Positions 23,122 to 34,231 of a DNA stretch of 64,000 nt are shown here, piece by piece. The stretch comes from Camellia lanceoleosa (Eukaryota; Streptophyta; Magnoliopsida; Ericales; Theaceae). Every line of letters begins with the position of its first letter. Position 1 is the first letter of the stretch. The stretch spans positions 4,022,706 to 4,086,705 of the forward strand of contig CM045758.1 of assembly GCA_025200525.1 (NCBI GenBank). The letters are read 5' to 3'. Below the pieces are notes generated by a model. The model saw nothing but the letters and a program-made list of their open reading frames with translations. It searched no databases and had not been told where the DNA came from. The position numbers and the translations under genes were made by a program.

Positions 23122-25194
23122 GGGGACCTAAAAGGGGATAAACTAGAAATATTTAAGAATAAAATAGATAAGGAAGGTACTTGAGAGTTAGAAGATGATG
23201 CTAACACTATGTGGAACTCAATGACCAATTGTATAAGGAGAATCTCAAGGGAAGTGCTTAAGGAGTCGAAAAGAACGGGACTCAGCTCTAGGGAAACTTG
23301 ATGGTGGAGGGAAGAGGTTCAAGTGGTAGTTAATGCAAAAAAAAGAGTGTTTTAAAAAGTGACAAAAGGATAGAACTGAGAAAAATCTTAGGAGCTATAA
23401 ATTGGCTAATAAGAAGGTCAAGAAAGTCGTGAGAGAGGCTAAGTTGAAAGCTTATGATGACCCATACATTAGACTAGATAGTAAGAAGGAAGAGAAGAGG
23501 GTATACAAACTTGCCAGGATACGAGAGCGGAAAACAAGATATTTTAATCAAGTTAAATGCATCAAGAGTGAGGATTCTAAGGTATTGGTAAAAGATGAAG
23601 ATATTAAGAAAAGATGAAAGAATATTTTGAGAAACTATTAAATAAGGAGCATGGAGGTACGGTAATAAGGGAAGAAATAGCCAATAATACGATAAACCAA
23701 GACTATAGGTTCTATCACAGGATTAGAAACTTTGAAGTGGAGATTGCACTTAAGAAGATGAAATCAAATAAGGCTTTAGGACTCGATGATATCCCTATTG
23801 AAGTTTATAAGTGTTTGGGTAAAAAAATGGTTGCTTGGTTGACTAGATTGTTTAGCAAAATTTTGTTGACTAAGAACATGCCAAATGAGTGAAGGAAGAG
23901 TATTTTAGTGCCAATCTATAAGAATAAAGGAGATATGCAGAATTGCAACAATTATAGAGGAATCAAACTAATGTGTCATATAATGAAAGTGTGGAATAGG
24001 GTGATGGAACACCGATTTCGAGATATAACAGAAGTGTCAAAGAATCAATTTGGGTTTATGCCTGGCAGGTTAACAATGGAAGCAATCTATCTTTTGAGTA
24101 GAGTAATAGAAAAGTATAGAGAAAAGAAAATAGACATTCATATGGTATTTATCGACCTTAAGAAAGCATATGATAGAGTGCCTCAAGATATAATATGGTG
24201 GGTGTTAGAGAAAAAAGATGTGACAAAAGGTTACATTAATGTGATTAGGAATATGTATGAAGGGGTGGTGACCACTATTAGATCGTCTGCTTGAGAGACA
24301 AATGAATTTCATATCACTGTAGGGTTACACAAAGGATCTACCTTAAGTCCTTATCTGTTTGCTTTAGTTATGAATGATTTGATGAGAAATATTCAGGATG
24401 GCATGCCATGGTGTATGCTTTTTGCATATGATATCGTACTAGTGGATGAAATTAGAGAAGGAGTTAACACAAAGTTGGAAATAGAGAGAAAAACTCTTGA
24501 ATCTAAAAGATTCTGGATAAGCAGAACTAAGACAGAGTACATGGAGTATAAATTTATTAACACTAACAATGAGAGCAGAAGAGAAGTGAAGATTGAGAAC
24601 CAAGAACTGCCTAAGAGTAAAGATTTTCGTTATTTAGGGTCGATTATCACAACAATGGAGAAGATTGATGTGGATGTGGCCCATAGGATTTAGGCGAGAT
24701 GGTATAAGTGGAGAAATGCGTCTGAGGTACTATGCGATAAACAAATACCCACTAGACTAAAAGGTAAGTTCTATGGAACAGTTATTAAACCAGCGATGTT
24801 GTATGGGACAGAGTGTTGGACAACCAAGAAACAACATGTCGATAAGATGAGTGTGGCTGAGATAAGGATGCTAAGGTAGATGTGTGGCAAGACTAGGCAA
24901 GACAGAATTAGAAATGAGTGTATTCGGGAATGGGTAGGAGTAGCATCGATAGAAGATAAGTTGAGAGAAAATCGATTAAGATGGTTTGGTCATATTCAAC
25001 GAAGACCAACAGAAGCAGTAGTGAAGAGATGCGATACTGTAACGGTAGATGGAAATGTTAGGGGATGGGGTAGGCCTAGATTAACGTTGACTAGCATTGT
25101 AAATAGAGATATGGATCTACTTAATTTAACTAATGAAATGACTTTTTATAAGGCCGTTTGGAGAAGAAGGATTCACATAACCGACCCCATTTAA
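23122..25194 (+). pseudogene. LINE reverse transcriptase domain and C-terminus
   Basis: Reverse transcriptase motifs appear in order: KALGLDDIPIEVYK (about 23,775), YRGIKLMCH (23,955), QFGFMPGR (24,050), VFIDLKKAYDRVP (24,150) and LFAYDIVLVDE (24,420), followed by the RLRWFGHIQRR C-terminal segment (about 24,975). In the catalytic box A-D-D is replaced by A-Y-D, so polymerase activity would be lost even without the stops. Stops at 23,890, 24,292, 24,691 and 24,877 and frameshifts near 23,400 and 23,615 split it. Several stops sit where Trp or Gln is conserved. Confidence 0.9.
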
Positions 25195-25464
25195 TGGGAT
25201 TTAAGGTTTGGTTTGGTTTGGTTTAGGTAAAAAATTTAAAAAGATAGTCAATGAAAATTCAAACAGACAAAAAAAAGTAAAGGTATAAAATTGGAAACAA
25301 AATGTCTTACAGGACTTTTTACCAAACTATTTCACAAAAAAATGAACATCTCACCAACAAAAAAATATCCATAGAATCTAATAGTTTAGACACTCTCTAA
25401 ATTGGATTTATTACTAATTTTCTCTTAACAAAATTCAATAATAAAGTAGATATAACTTTTATAA

Positions 25465-25612
25465 TGTTGTGTTTGGTTGAGGGATTTAGGAAGTGATTTG
25501 GAAAGAGAAATGAAAAGGGTGTGTAAAACTAGGTGAAATATAAGTATATTTTATTCACATTTCACATACATTTTTCCTTTTCCTTTCCAAATCCTCCAAC
25601 CAAACACAACGT
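25465..25612. mobile_element. Short MITE with terminal inverted repeats
   Basis: The left end tgttgtgtttggttgaggga and the right end, read on the other strand as cgttgtgtttggttggagga, are near-perfect inverted repeats. They enclose about 100 bp of non-coding DNA, for a total of about 148 bp. The target duplication is unclear. The family is unassigned, and size and structure fit a deletion-derived DNA transposon. Confidence 0.75.
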
Positions 25613-25839
25613 AAATGTTTTAATTTGAGCCTAAAGAAGTATATGTATATATATATTTTTACTATATTTTATAATTAAAATAATATAAAATTATAATTAA
25701 TATTTAATAAATGGACGATTGGATTGGATTAGGGTAAAACTCTTCATTAGACTTAGCTCATGTTACACCTATTTTAAATTTTAAAAATCTTAATATCAAG
25801 TGAGTACAAAATCTCAACTGAATTGAGCTGATTAAAATA

Positions 25840-26085
25840 ATCTTTTTAGGTTTTGTTTGGGATGTGAGTTGGTTTTTTAATTTTTTAACTATTTTAATCT
25901 GGAATTAGAAAGTCTTATTTGAAATATACTTTTTGATTTTTTTAAATTTTATAAAAAAAATAAAATAATTATAATTTAAATATAACATTTTTTAATCTGA
26001 AATTAAAAAATTTATTCTATGTTTTATGACTATTTTAACTTCAATTCACCCTATCTCCACTTTCCAAACAGGTGCTTAAAGTTTA
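25840..26085. mobile_element. Probable AT-rich MITE copy
   Basis: The left end contains gttttgtttgggatgtgagt, whose complement matches acatcccaaac at about 62,245. The right end reads cactttccaaacaggtgctt. The inside is AT-rich and includes a repeated word, ttttaatctgNaattaNaaa. It probably belongs to the same MITE family as the copies at 62.0-62.5 kb, though the terminal repeats are imperfect. Confidence 0.4.
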
Positions 26086-27292
26086 AAAATATCGAATTGA
26101 ACTAGCAGATGGCCGATGCCCACTCTCACCCATGTTACACCTATTTTGAAGTAACAAAATATAAAAGCCCAACCCAAAGAAAAAATTTGGAGAACTGACC
26201 CAAAGGTCCAAGCCCAACATATCATACCCCATTTAGACCCAAAACAAATTCAATACTCCATTAAGTCCTCAAATTAGCAATCAGACGAAAACACCCTCAC
26301 ATATCATCCAATTTGCAACCTCCACTCACGATCATCTCACACTAGTCTAACCAGTACACTGTCACATCTCCGCCGCTCGACTCTACATTCTCAGTCCTCC
26401 ATCTCTCCACCGTTCGACCACACTACCTCTGAAACCCTACCCTAACCACAGAATGAAGTCGTTCATCTTCTCTAATCGGCGACTCTCAACAACACAAAGA
26501 ACCATCACGACTCTGAAGAAATTTCATAGTTTCTGACTTCCCATTCACAAAAATGGGAAAAAAGAAAAGTAAAATCTCTCTTCACCTTTTATTTTTCATT
26601 CAAATTTGTACATTTTTCTTTGATATTCTGTATATATCATACCGTTTTAGTAACATTTTCACACAAAAAAAATCTTGTATAGACACATTTTACATTCTTT
26701 AAAATGTATAAACCCCTATTTTACATATTCTACCTACGATTCTAGATTTCTTTTTCGTTTTATTCTTGCATAAATTATATAATCCCCTGTTTTTACACAT
26801 TCTAGTTATATTTAATTCCCTATTTTTACACATAATCCCTGTTTTTACATATACAACTTCTTATTCTTATTCTTGTTGTTGTTGCTTCTTCTTGTTGTTA
26901 AATATTGGCTTATTCTTCTTATTGTTGCTACATTTCGTTGAATACTTCATCTTGTTGTTGTTATTATTGTTGTTTACAAAATGCAATGGACTATTCTTAT
27001 TGTTGCTAGTGTTTATAAAACTGAAACATCATACAGTTTCATCACTTTACAAGTAAATATATAAATTTATTCAAACCGTAAAATGAAATTGCAAAATTAT
27101 ACAGCTTAATCATTATTCAAAACAAATAAGCAAACTTGTTATAAAGTGCAAATCAAACTGCCAAATTATATAGTTTTGTAACTATTAACAACAAATAGAT
27201 ATAACTTAATATTAAACTGCATATAAAACTGCAAAATTATACAGTTTTGTCACTCTATTACTCATGCCCTACTTTTGCTTTCATTTTTTCAG
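26086..27292. other. Intergenic DNA upstream of the Ulp1-like gene
   Basis: No gene was found. TTG/CTT-rich low-complexity sequence lies at 26,870-27,000. Three AAACTG-type palindromes with an AATTATA centre occur between 27,085 and 27,250. The left end of MULE 2 should be here, but no terminal repeat could be matched to the right flank. Confidence 0.45.
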
Positions 27293-27298
27293 AAATAA

Positions 27299-27545
27299 TT
27301 GTTAGAAGATATTAGAAGAAGCAATTCAATATGCCCAAAAAATCCAATCAAGGATTTAAGTGTCTCCTTTTTTGACACTCCTTTACCCATATCCACTGAA
27401 ATGCCATCATCTCCCCCTCCGCAAAAAACCCAACCACCACAACCAAAAACAACTTACAAAACAACCACACCACCTACAAGAAAAAGCCTAAGAACTACAT
27501 CACAAACCATACCCACACAACAAACACCAACCACAACTCCAACCA

Positions 27546-27583
<38 letters not shown>

Positions 27584-28607
27584 AAACAAACAAAAGAAAG
27601 CCAACAAAAAAACAAAAGAGAAAGCTCCAAGAAAGCCAATCAAGTCCTAAAACACAAACCAAGGCATCAAAAGGGAAAAAAGGAGCAGTCCCTGCAAAGA
27701 GAGTCCAACAGTTTAATTATCGTTCCAATATCGAAACGGTAATCAAACTGTTCAAGGGGGTCAAATTCACAACAACCCAAAAGTCAGAGCTACAAAAAAT
27801 CCCTTTTTGGGCCATTATAAATGCTCTCTCTCCCAACAAAACTAAAGGCCTCTTGGTGCAGATGCTATAATTCCATTGTAGCAAAAATGACAACACTCTA
27901 CAAAAAAAAAAAAAAAAAGAGCATTTATACTTGGCAAAGAGGAAATGAAACTTAAAAACGGTGATGTGAGGCTCATTTTTGGTATCGATTATGGAGAAGA
28001 CAACATCGCCACCAAATCTTATGCAAGGCCAAAGGATTTTGAGCTCGCATTTTACAAACGACGATGCAAATCAGTGAAGAGACTGGATGCCAAGTCATTG
28101 ACGAAAATGTTTCAAGAAACAAAAAAAGGAAAATCAACCAATGACGATCAAGATCTTGTAAGGGTCATCACCCTTTACTTGTGCCTGAAACTTCTCATGC
28201 CTACAACAGGACATACACTCAGTTGGAGTTTCCCCAGCTATGTTGAAAATCTCAACAACATCAAGAAATACAATTGAGTTGAGGCAATAAAAGACATATT
28301 GATGAATTCAATGACAAATGCTAACAACAATACAAGGCATCTCACTGGATGCATTGTGTTACTCTTGGTAGACACACTACTCAACTACTTCACACAAAAA
28401 TATTAAACATCCAACTATCTTAAACTATCTAACATATTTCAATTTTTTTACAATACTGATACTGCGAGCACAGTAAACTCCTCCGACCATCCAACAAAAA
28501 AGGCTTCCCAAGGTTTATGAAGTGGAACCTTAGTAAAATGTATTCCAAGTGGAAACACATCAGCCTTGCTGACTTTGAAAATGTATTCAAACTCTTCTAT
28601 ACTCTTA
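27299..28607 (+). pseudogene. Ulp1-like (C48) SUMO-protease gene, 5' part
   Basis: This is the N-terminal half of a transposon-type Ulp1-like protein, split from its protease domain by the nested retrotransposon. Exon-like segments are a Pro/Thr/Lys-rich leader (27,299-27,740) with a Lys run from a 36-bp poly(A) tract; FKGVKFTTTQKSELQKIPFW to LLVQML followed by TAA at about 27,868; a helical region (27,945-28,277) with LIFGIDYGEDNIATKSYARP and LVRVITLYLCLKLLMP, ending in TGA where Trp is expected; and KKGFPRFMKWNLSKMYSKW to LFYTLK (about 28,485-28,607). The next exon, VNQRVLTPTEQEIQLL, lies at 55,277 on the far side of the insertion. I recognise the family from the protease motifs downstream. 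Two in-frame stops make it a pseudogene independent of the insertion. Confidence 0.7.
27547..27582. repeat. Poly(A) tract within coding sequence
   Basis: An uninterrupted run of about 35 A bases encodes a Lys run in the Ulp1-like leader. A similar tract of about 18 A bases lies at 27,901-27,918 at an exon border. Such runs are prone to slippage and may explain frame changes here. Confidence 0.9.
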
Positions 28608-29033
28608 AAGCACAAATCTATTTAACACTCTTTTCACAGTCATTACAGTGACAATCATGTTATGAAACTGTAAAAGTTTGCAGTTTCAAAGCACACATCT
28701 ATTTAACACTCCTCTCACTCATGTTATGAAATTGTAAAAGTTTGCAGTTTTAAAGCACACACCTATTTAACACTCCTCTCACTCATGTAATGAAACTACA
28801 AAAGTTTGCAGTTTCAACGCACAAATCTATTCAACACTCATTTCACATTCATTACAGTAACAATTATGTTATGAAACTGTAAACGTTTCCAGTTTCAAAG
28901 CACAAATCTATACAACATTCGTTCCACAGTAATTACAGTAACAATAATGTTATGAAACTGTAAAATTTTATAGTTTCAAAAAAAAAATCTATTCAACACT
29001 CCTTTAATATTGATCACAGTAACATTATGTATG
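28608..29033. repeat. 64/81-bp tandem array with AAACTG palindromes, left part
   Basis: Units begin at 28,608, 28,689, 28,753, 28,817, 28,898 and 28,979, giving periods of 81, 64, 64, 81 and 81 bp. Each contains aatctattcaacactc-type sequence and then atgaaactgtaaaagtttgcagtttca, which is an inverted repeat (GAAACTG and CAGTTTC around a spacer). The 64-bp units lack a 17-bp piece (cattacagtNacaatNa). The sixth unit is interrupted by the retrotransposon and resumes at 55,138. The array lies in an intron of the Ulp1-like gene. Confidence 0.9.
29029..29033. repeat. 5-bp target-site duplication GTATG (left)
   Basis: GTATG directly precedes the TGTAGA start of the 5' LTR and is repeated exactly at 55,138-55,142 after the TCTACA end of the 3' LTR. 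This proves that both LTRs belong to one insertion with no later rearrangement of the ends. Confidence 0.97.
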
Positions 29034-29755
29034 TGTAGACACCCCATTTTTAACAGACTTTAAGACTCAGACGTCACCAACTGAGCGCTCGGTGATGTTG
29101 CATATTGTGCTCATTTTGAAGTTGCGGAATCTCGACTGCGAGCCTTGCCTCCGGACTTCTGGACTCTTTTGTGCTTTGCCTCGGTTTGCGAACCAGGTCC
29201 CATTTTCTCCGTTTTCTCTTTTCGAAGGGAGGGAGAGGTCTCGTAGACCATCTCTCAGTGGCCGTAGGCTACGTTTCGTGGTCGTAGGCCATTTTTCTCG
29301 TTTGGAGCCCGGTTCCCAGTTTTTGGAGCCGTCGGCCGTGTGCCTCGATTCGGGACCACTTAACCACCTCCGTTTGCTCCGGTTTTTGGCATACACCTTG
29401 TTTCCTCCCTTTTGAGGGACATTGTGGCTCGAGAGACCAACTTCGTGGTCAAACGCCACCCCCGGTGCTTAATAGTCAGTTTTCAGGGCCCCAGACCGCG
29501 CGTTTCATCCCCCGAACTTTCGTTTTGCATCGGTTTGGGTTCATTTTTGGCAGAGACCTTATTTTCATTGTTAGAAAGGTTGTAGAAGGGTGGGAGGCCA
29601 GCAATTTTTCTGAAAAACCAGCTTTATTCCTTCATCGTTCTTCATCGCCCGTTTTCTTCACTAGAAAGCTGGTTTTTCCCATTCCCGGGCCACTTTTTCT
29701 GACTTTTCACCACACCATTGTGTTGTACACACCTGGGAGGCCACTAATATGGGTA

Positions 29756-29984
29756 GGCCGGCCATTAATTTCCCCTGACCCTTTTGAACCTTCCTAAAAA
29801 GTTGGTTTTTCTCTCTCCTGGGTTACATTTTCTAGTTTTTCTCCATGCAGCTGTATTGCACTCACTTGGGAGGCCACCTTCTTGGGGTGGCCGGCCAACA
29901 ATTTTTCTTGAACCTTTTGCACCTGGTCGGCCGGCCAGGGGAGGTGGCCGGCCGGCCACCTGAACCTCTTGAACCTGGCCGGCC
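29756..29984. repeat. GGCCGGCC palindrome cluster in the 5' LTR
   Basis: Five GGCCGGCC sites or site clusters lie within 229 bp (29,756, 29,889, 29,929, 29,946 and 29,977; the fourth is an overlapping double site). In AT-rich DNA an 8-base GC palindrome would be rare. The cluster lies 130-360 bp upstream of the LTR TATA box, in presumed U3. Similar clusters lie upstream of the two antisense genes. Confidence 0.9.
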
Positions 29985-30112
29985 AAACTTCTCTCTCCTG
30001 GTGCATTCCAGCTGTGCCAGCTGTTTTGCACCAGACCCCTATCCGAGGGTCTGCCCTTTTGGGGGAGAAATTTGAATTGATTTTCTTCCCTTTTTCCTTG
30101 GCCTCTCTCCTC

Positions 30113-30119
30113 TATATAA
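30113..30119 (+). promoter_or_regulatory. Probable LTR promoter TATA box (5' LTR)
   Basis: CTATATAACC within a pyrimidine-rich context (cctctctcctctatataacc) is a good plant TATA box. The same sequence is kept in the 3' LTR at 51,539-51,545. It would put the retroelement transcript start at about 30,145, making U3 about 1.1 kb and leaving a long R-U5. The transcription start is inferred, not seen. Confidence 0.65.
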
Positions 30120-30454
30120 CCAGCACCCCACCTCCATTTCTAAGGGTTACAAAAAACCAGCTGGAGCCTTTGCATACAAACCTCCATATCCCTCTCTTCC
30201 AAGCTTCAAAACACCCTTGTTTTTGCACCATTTACATACCAACTCATAGCCTACCACCTCCATCCTCCATTCCAACACCTTGAGGCTGATTTTCAGAGGT
30301 TAGGAGCTTATTTTCTTGGACCAAAAGCTGCTGTGGTTCTGTGTTACAAGGGTGAGTCCTCTTTTCCCCTTTTCTAGTCTTATCTTGCTTTATCTCTTAG
30401 CCCCTTTTGCTTACATTTCTGGGCTTCAAGAAAAACTGTAAAGTATTTTATTTT

Positions 30455-30925
30455 GAGCCCCTCTTTAACTTTGTTGAAGGACTCTTTGCTGTTTGGGGCC
30501 AGCTACTGCCCCTTTACCTTTATCTCTCTTTTAGGGCTATTTTTGATTCATGTTTTAGCCTTACTTGCGAGCATATTCGAGATTTTTTATAAACTGTAAA
30601 TTGCCTTATTTTGAGCCCCTCTTCAACTTTGTTGAGGGATTTTTACTGTTTGATGCCACCTACTACCTCTTGCTCTCTATCCCTCTTTTGGGGCTATTTT
30701 TGCATCATATCTTAGCCCTACTTGTGAGCATATTTGAGATTTTCCATAAATTGTAAAGTATATTTTTTTGAGCCCCTCTTCAACTTTGTTGAAGGGCTCT
30801 TTGCTGTTTGAGGCATTTTTCTGTCCTGTTTGTTCAATCTCTCTTTTAGGGCTGTTTTTGCATGATACATTAGTCTTATTTGTGAGCCCTTTTGGACCTT
30901 GACCTAAACTAGAAAAAATCTTGTG
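30455..30925. repeat. Three 157-bp tandem units with hairpins inside the LTR
   Basis: Copies start at GAGCCCC at 30,455, 30,613 and 30,770. Each contains GAGCCCCTCTTCAAC, a TTT loop and GTTGAAGGGCTC, an inverted repeat with a small bulge, best kept in the third copy. The same three copies occur in the 3' LTR at 51,880, 52,038 and 52,196. The stem lies downstream of the TATA box and so would be in the RNA leader. Confidence 0.88.
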
Positions 30926-32810
30926 TTGAGGCTCTCTTGATGTTTGATTAAGAGAATTCCTTCGTTTGAGGTCATATGCTTCCTTGTATGCTTGATTGCC
31001 TCTTATTTTGAGCCTTACAACTAAGCCCTTGTTGCATGCTTTGTTTGGCCTTCTAGCCACTGAAATCCACTGGATTTTCAGTGGCTAACACACTGTTTTG
31101 AGCCTCAAAAGCAGAGGGGGGTGACCCCCTCTCACCTTGTTTTGCTTGATGGTCTTTTTGGCCTTCCAAAGAGGCCCTATCTTGCATGCTTTGTTGACTG
31201 ATTTCATGGCCAATTTGATGAGTTTTAGGGCTATCATATTTGATTTCTAGAGTTAATTTTGCCATGCTAACTGTCCTTGATGCATGTGCTTAATAACCCC
31301 TTGTATGCCTTTCCAAAGGAACCCCTCATTTTTACATGCATTGGTTGTATTTCCATATTTATTTGGGCATATTTTCATATGTTTTGTTCACTGATTTTTT
31401 CTGGTTTGGTGAGATTTCATATGCTTCATATACATGCCATGTAAACCATGTTTGCTAATCAAAGTTGCATGCTATTTTAGTCCATCTTGCTAGCATCTTT
31501 TGGTCATGCTTTGAACTAGAAATGTTCATGTTTTGGGACTGTCTTGGCTCTATATTTATGCTTCATGGTCAAATAATGCATGCTTTGTATAGCTATAAGT
31601 CAATATATGTGCCTAGTTTTGAGTTTCGGGGCCATTCCATGCATTATATGACATATATCCATGATTCAGGATCATTTTGCATCATGATTCAGTGCTGGAA
31701 TTTGCATGTTTGAATGCCATGTTTCATGCCTTGCCATGCCTTGTTAGAGTGGCATTTGGTGCCTTAGGTTCGGTTCTCGGTTTGCGTGCATATATGCGCG
31801 CATTTCGATAGTCTCATTTTCATCTTATGGCCGCTGATGTGAGTGTGGCTGAGGTCCACTCATGTTGGTGTAAGTCCATTGTGCATTGTGTATGCCATTT
31901 CATTTCATAGCATTGCATATGCTAGGTTGTATGTTAGAGCAATTGTGTATGCCTTGCTACATCGCGCATTGTGTATGCCATCCTATAGCATTGCGTATGC
32001 TAGGTTGCATGTTAAGATTGCATTCATGCATGTCATGCATATTGGATTGTGTTTGGGATAGGAGTTAGCCCGAGCACGGGAAACGAGGGACGTTTCGTAT
32101 TTCGATGACGGAACGTGTCTCAATTCCCGGTCGCCGACACTCCGGACTATCCATGATGGAGTCTAGGTCTTGTTGTGTTTTCATGTGCATTCATTCCATA
32201 TTGAGTCATGCAATTCGACTCCTCGGCCATCATGCATCAATATGCGTGATTGATGGCACGAGGATCGAGGACTACACTCCCTGAAGAGTAGTCAAGCATA
32301 CATATGTGAAAATACTTTGCCATGCCCCTTTCTTGCTCTCTGTTGCAGCAAATCAGACACTGGTAGTCTTTTGGAGCTTCGTGCAGTATTCCGGGCTTAA
32401 TTGTAAACAGAGGCTAATTGGGACATCGCAATGGATTTCCATGCAAGGCAACCCAAGCATGCATCATTCATCATTTGGAACAGAGCTGAGGCGGTCCACA
32501 AATTTGCATGTAATTTACTGCTTTCCTAGATTAATTTGTTAATTAATTAGGATTTTGTACTTATTTGGACTATATTATTCAGTTGGGACTGTATATTATT
32601 TATTCGGACCCTCCGAGCGAGGGCACAATTGTAATAAGTGTGCGTGCGTGTGATGTATGTCTTCCAACCCCACGTCTTTCTCCCTTTTATTTACCAGCTT
32701 ATGATGGTTAGATTAGGGCATGTTTTAATTAGCATACAGTATGATAGCATGTTTGCATTTATTCATCTGTTTTGCATGCACCGTGCTCAAGATCATAACT
32801 CAACGCATTG

Positions 32811-33291
32811 GCCCCATTTGGTGTAGTCATAAAAGCTTTTATAGATTATATCTTAACAGATTATAGATTATGACTTTAATCAGAAGTTGTTAATCTGTTT
32901 GGTGTAGCTGTTGGATTATAGATTTAAGTTGCTGAGTAGTGTTTGTTAAATAAGCTGTGAAATAGTTTTTTCAATTAATTTTTATTTTTTGTTTGTCTAT
33001 ATTTCTCATAAAAAAAATAATAATAATCTATAGTCCATTTGAGTCTTTTTCTATTTTTTAAAAAATAAAAAATAAAAAAATTTAAGAGTATAACCATAAA
33101 TTAACATGTCCACAGCAGAAGCTGATAATCAGAAGCAAGGAGTGAGCAGCTTCTCAGAATCAGCTTTTTTGAATTAAAATAAGCTGTTAGAATCAGAAGC
33201 TGCTTGAAATAAGTTTAACCAAACAGTCCAAAATAACTTTTTCAAAGCTAAAAGCAATAAGTTGGCTCTGAAAAGCTGAAACAAACACCCC
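32811..33291. mobile_element. 481-bp MITE-like insertion in the 5' LTR only
   Basis: The 3' LTR has no equivalent: after the shared catcataactca-type sequence it goes straight to cattgtatttcaatt. In the 5' LTR a CATTG repeat flanks the insert (32,806-32,810 and 33,292-33,296). The ends GCCCCATTTGGTGT and, on the other strand, GGGGGTGTTTGTTT are imperfect inverted repeats. It has no coding capacity. It inserted after the retrotransposon did, so three insertion layers are nested here. The family could be hAT-like by its ends, but the 5-bp duplication does not fit well. Confidence 0.8.
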
Positions 33292-34213
33292 CATTGTATT
33301 TCAATTCCAAATTGAATACTTGCTAGCTGTAGCATCCCATATGCCATGTTTAGAATAGCCGAGCCTATCTTAGTCGCACTTTGCATATGTTGCATTAGGC
33401 ATTTCTGTATAGTTAGGATCATGCATGGATTTCTAACATAGTTTCTGTTTTGGCTTGGAGTACTCAATAAGTTTTTACGCTTTAGCATCCTTGCATGTAT
33501 GTGAGTGACTGCCATGATAGCATGCTTACTATGAGGCTATTTGCTTATGTGATATAACTGCCTGAATGCCTGTGGGTGAAGGTTGGGTTATTTGGATTGG
33601 AACAATTCATCCACTGTGAATTTTAAGCCCACTAGATAGTGGCAAAACCATCTTTTCTAAGCCCACCCAAGAGTGGCAAAATCTGCATTTTAAGCCTACT
33701 TACGAGTAGCAAACCATCTTTCAAAAAACAAACATGAAATGTTTTGTTCCAATTCAGGCGATCCAGTCTATACTTGTATGCTGTGCGCATCACATAGTAA
33801 ACATATGCTAATAACTGGAATAAGAACGCATAATGTTTTCAAAACTAGATATCATGGTTAGTAGAGGCCGATCTTTGATCGGGCGAATGGGTGCTCACGG
33901 CGACCTTCCCCAATCGTACCTAAGTTCCCGAGCCGAGGCAACTTTGGTGATGACGGACACGTGGCCTCAGGCACGAGTCAGGGTTTCCTAAATTTCCCAA
34001 AATAAAATATTTAGGTGGCGACTCTGTATCTGGCAAAGCAGTCCATGTTTGGCACTTCTTTTCTAAAAATCTGTTTTCTCAAAATGATTTGCCGGATTTG
34101 GACTCTTTGGTTCAGATTACGAACCGTGACAAATTGAGTCCGAACTGTAGTGAGCCCAAAATGAACAGAACGGGACTCATCCTCCCGGGGCGTTTGGGGA
34201 CGTCTACAGTTTC

Positions 34214-34231
34214 TGGTGACTCTGCTGGGGA
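34214..34231 (+). promoter_or_regulatory. Primer binding site
   Basis: TGGTGACTCTGCTGGGGA lies 5 bases after the LTR end and begins with the TGG expected from a tRNA 3' CCA. Tat/Ogre elements carry a PBS of this general type, reported as matching tRNA-Arg. I did not verify the tRNA. Confidence 0.75.

Larger units (their letters stand above)
22427..25230 (+). mobile_element. RTE-type LINE, 5'-truncated and decayed
   Basis: One polypeptide runs in order through an apurinic-type endonuclease and a reverse transcriptase, with no gag-like first ORF. The 3' end is a GGTTT-type short tandem tail (about 25,205-25,225) and not poly(A). This layout is that of the RTE clade of non-LTR retrotransposons. 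The 5' part of the endonuclease, up to the motif VQETK, is missing. At least eight stops and several frameshifts make it inactive. No target duplication could be recognised. Confidence 0.88.
29034..34208 (+). repeat. 5' LTR (5,175 bp)
   Basis: It starts TGTAGACACC and ends GGGACGTCTACA. It contains GGCCGGCC clusters (29,756-29,984), a TATA box at 30,113, three 157-bp tandem units with hairpins (30,455-30,925), a TGCATGC-rich stretch (31,440-32,050), and a 481-bp MITE-like insertion (32,811-33,291) absent from the other LTR. It also has 52 bp with GGCCGGCC motifs (29,916-29,967) that the 3' LTR lacks. These two differences explain most of the 547-bp difference in length. Confidence 0.95.

Noticed and set aside
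26766..27056. Leu/Phe-rich ORF resembling a membrane protein
   Set aside because: CTT/TTG-rich low-complexity sequence; composition explains the hydrophobicity.
27454..27639. Minus-strand ORF with a Phe run
   Set aside because: It is the complement of the poly(A) tract in the Ulp1-like leader.
30677..31265. Minus-strand ORFs in the LTR, repeated at 52,103-52,486
   Set aside because: They duplicate because the LTRs do; no domain is recognisable and the region is presumed R-U5.
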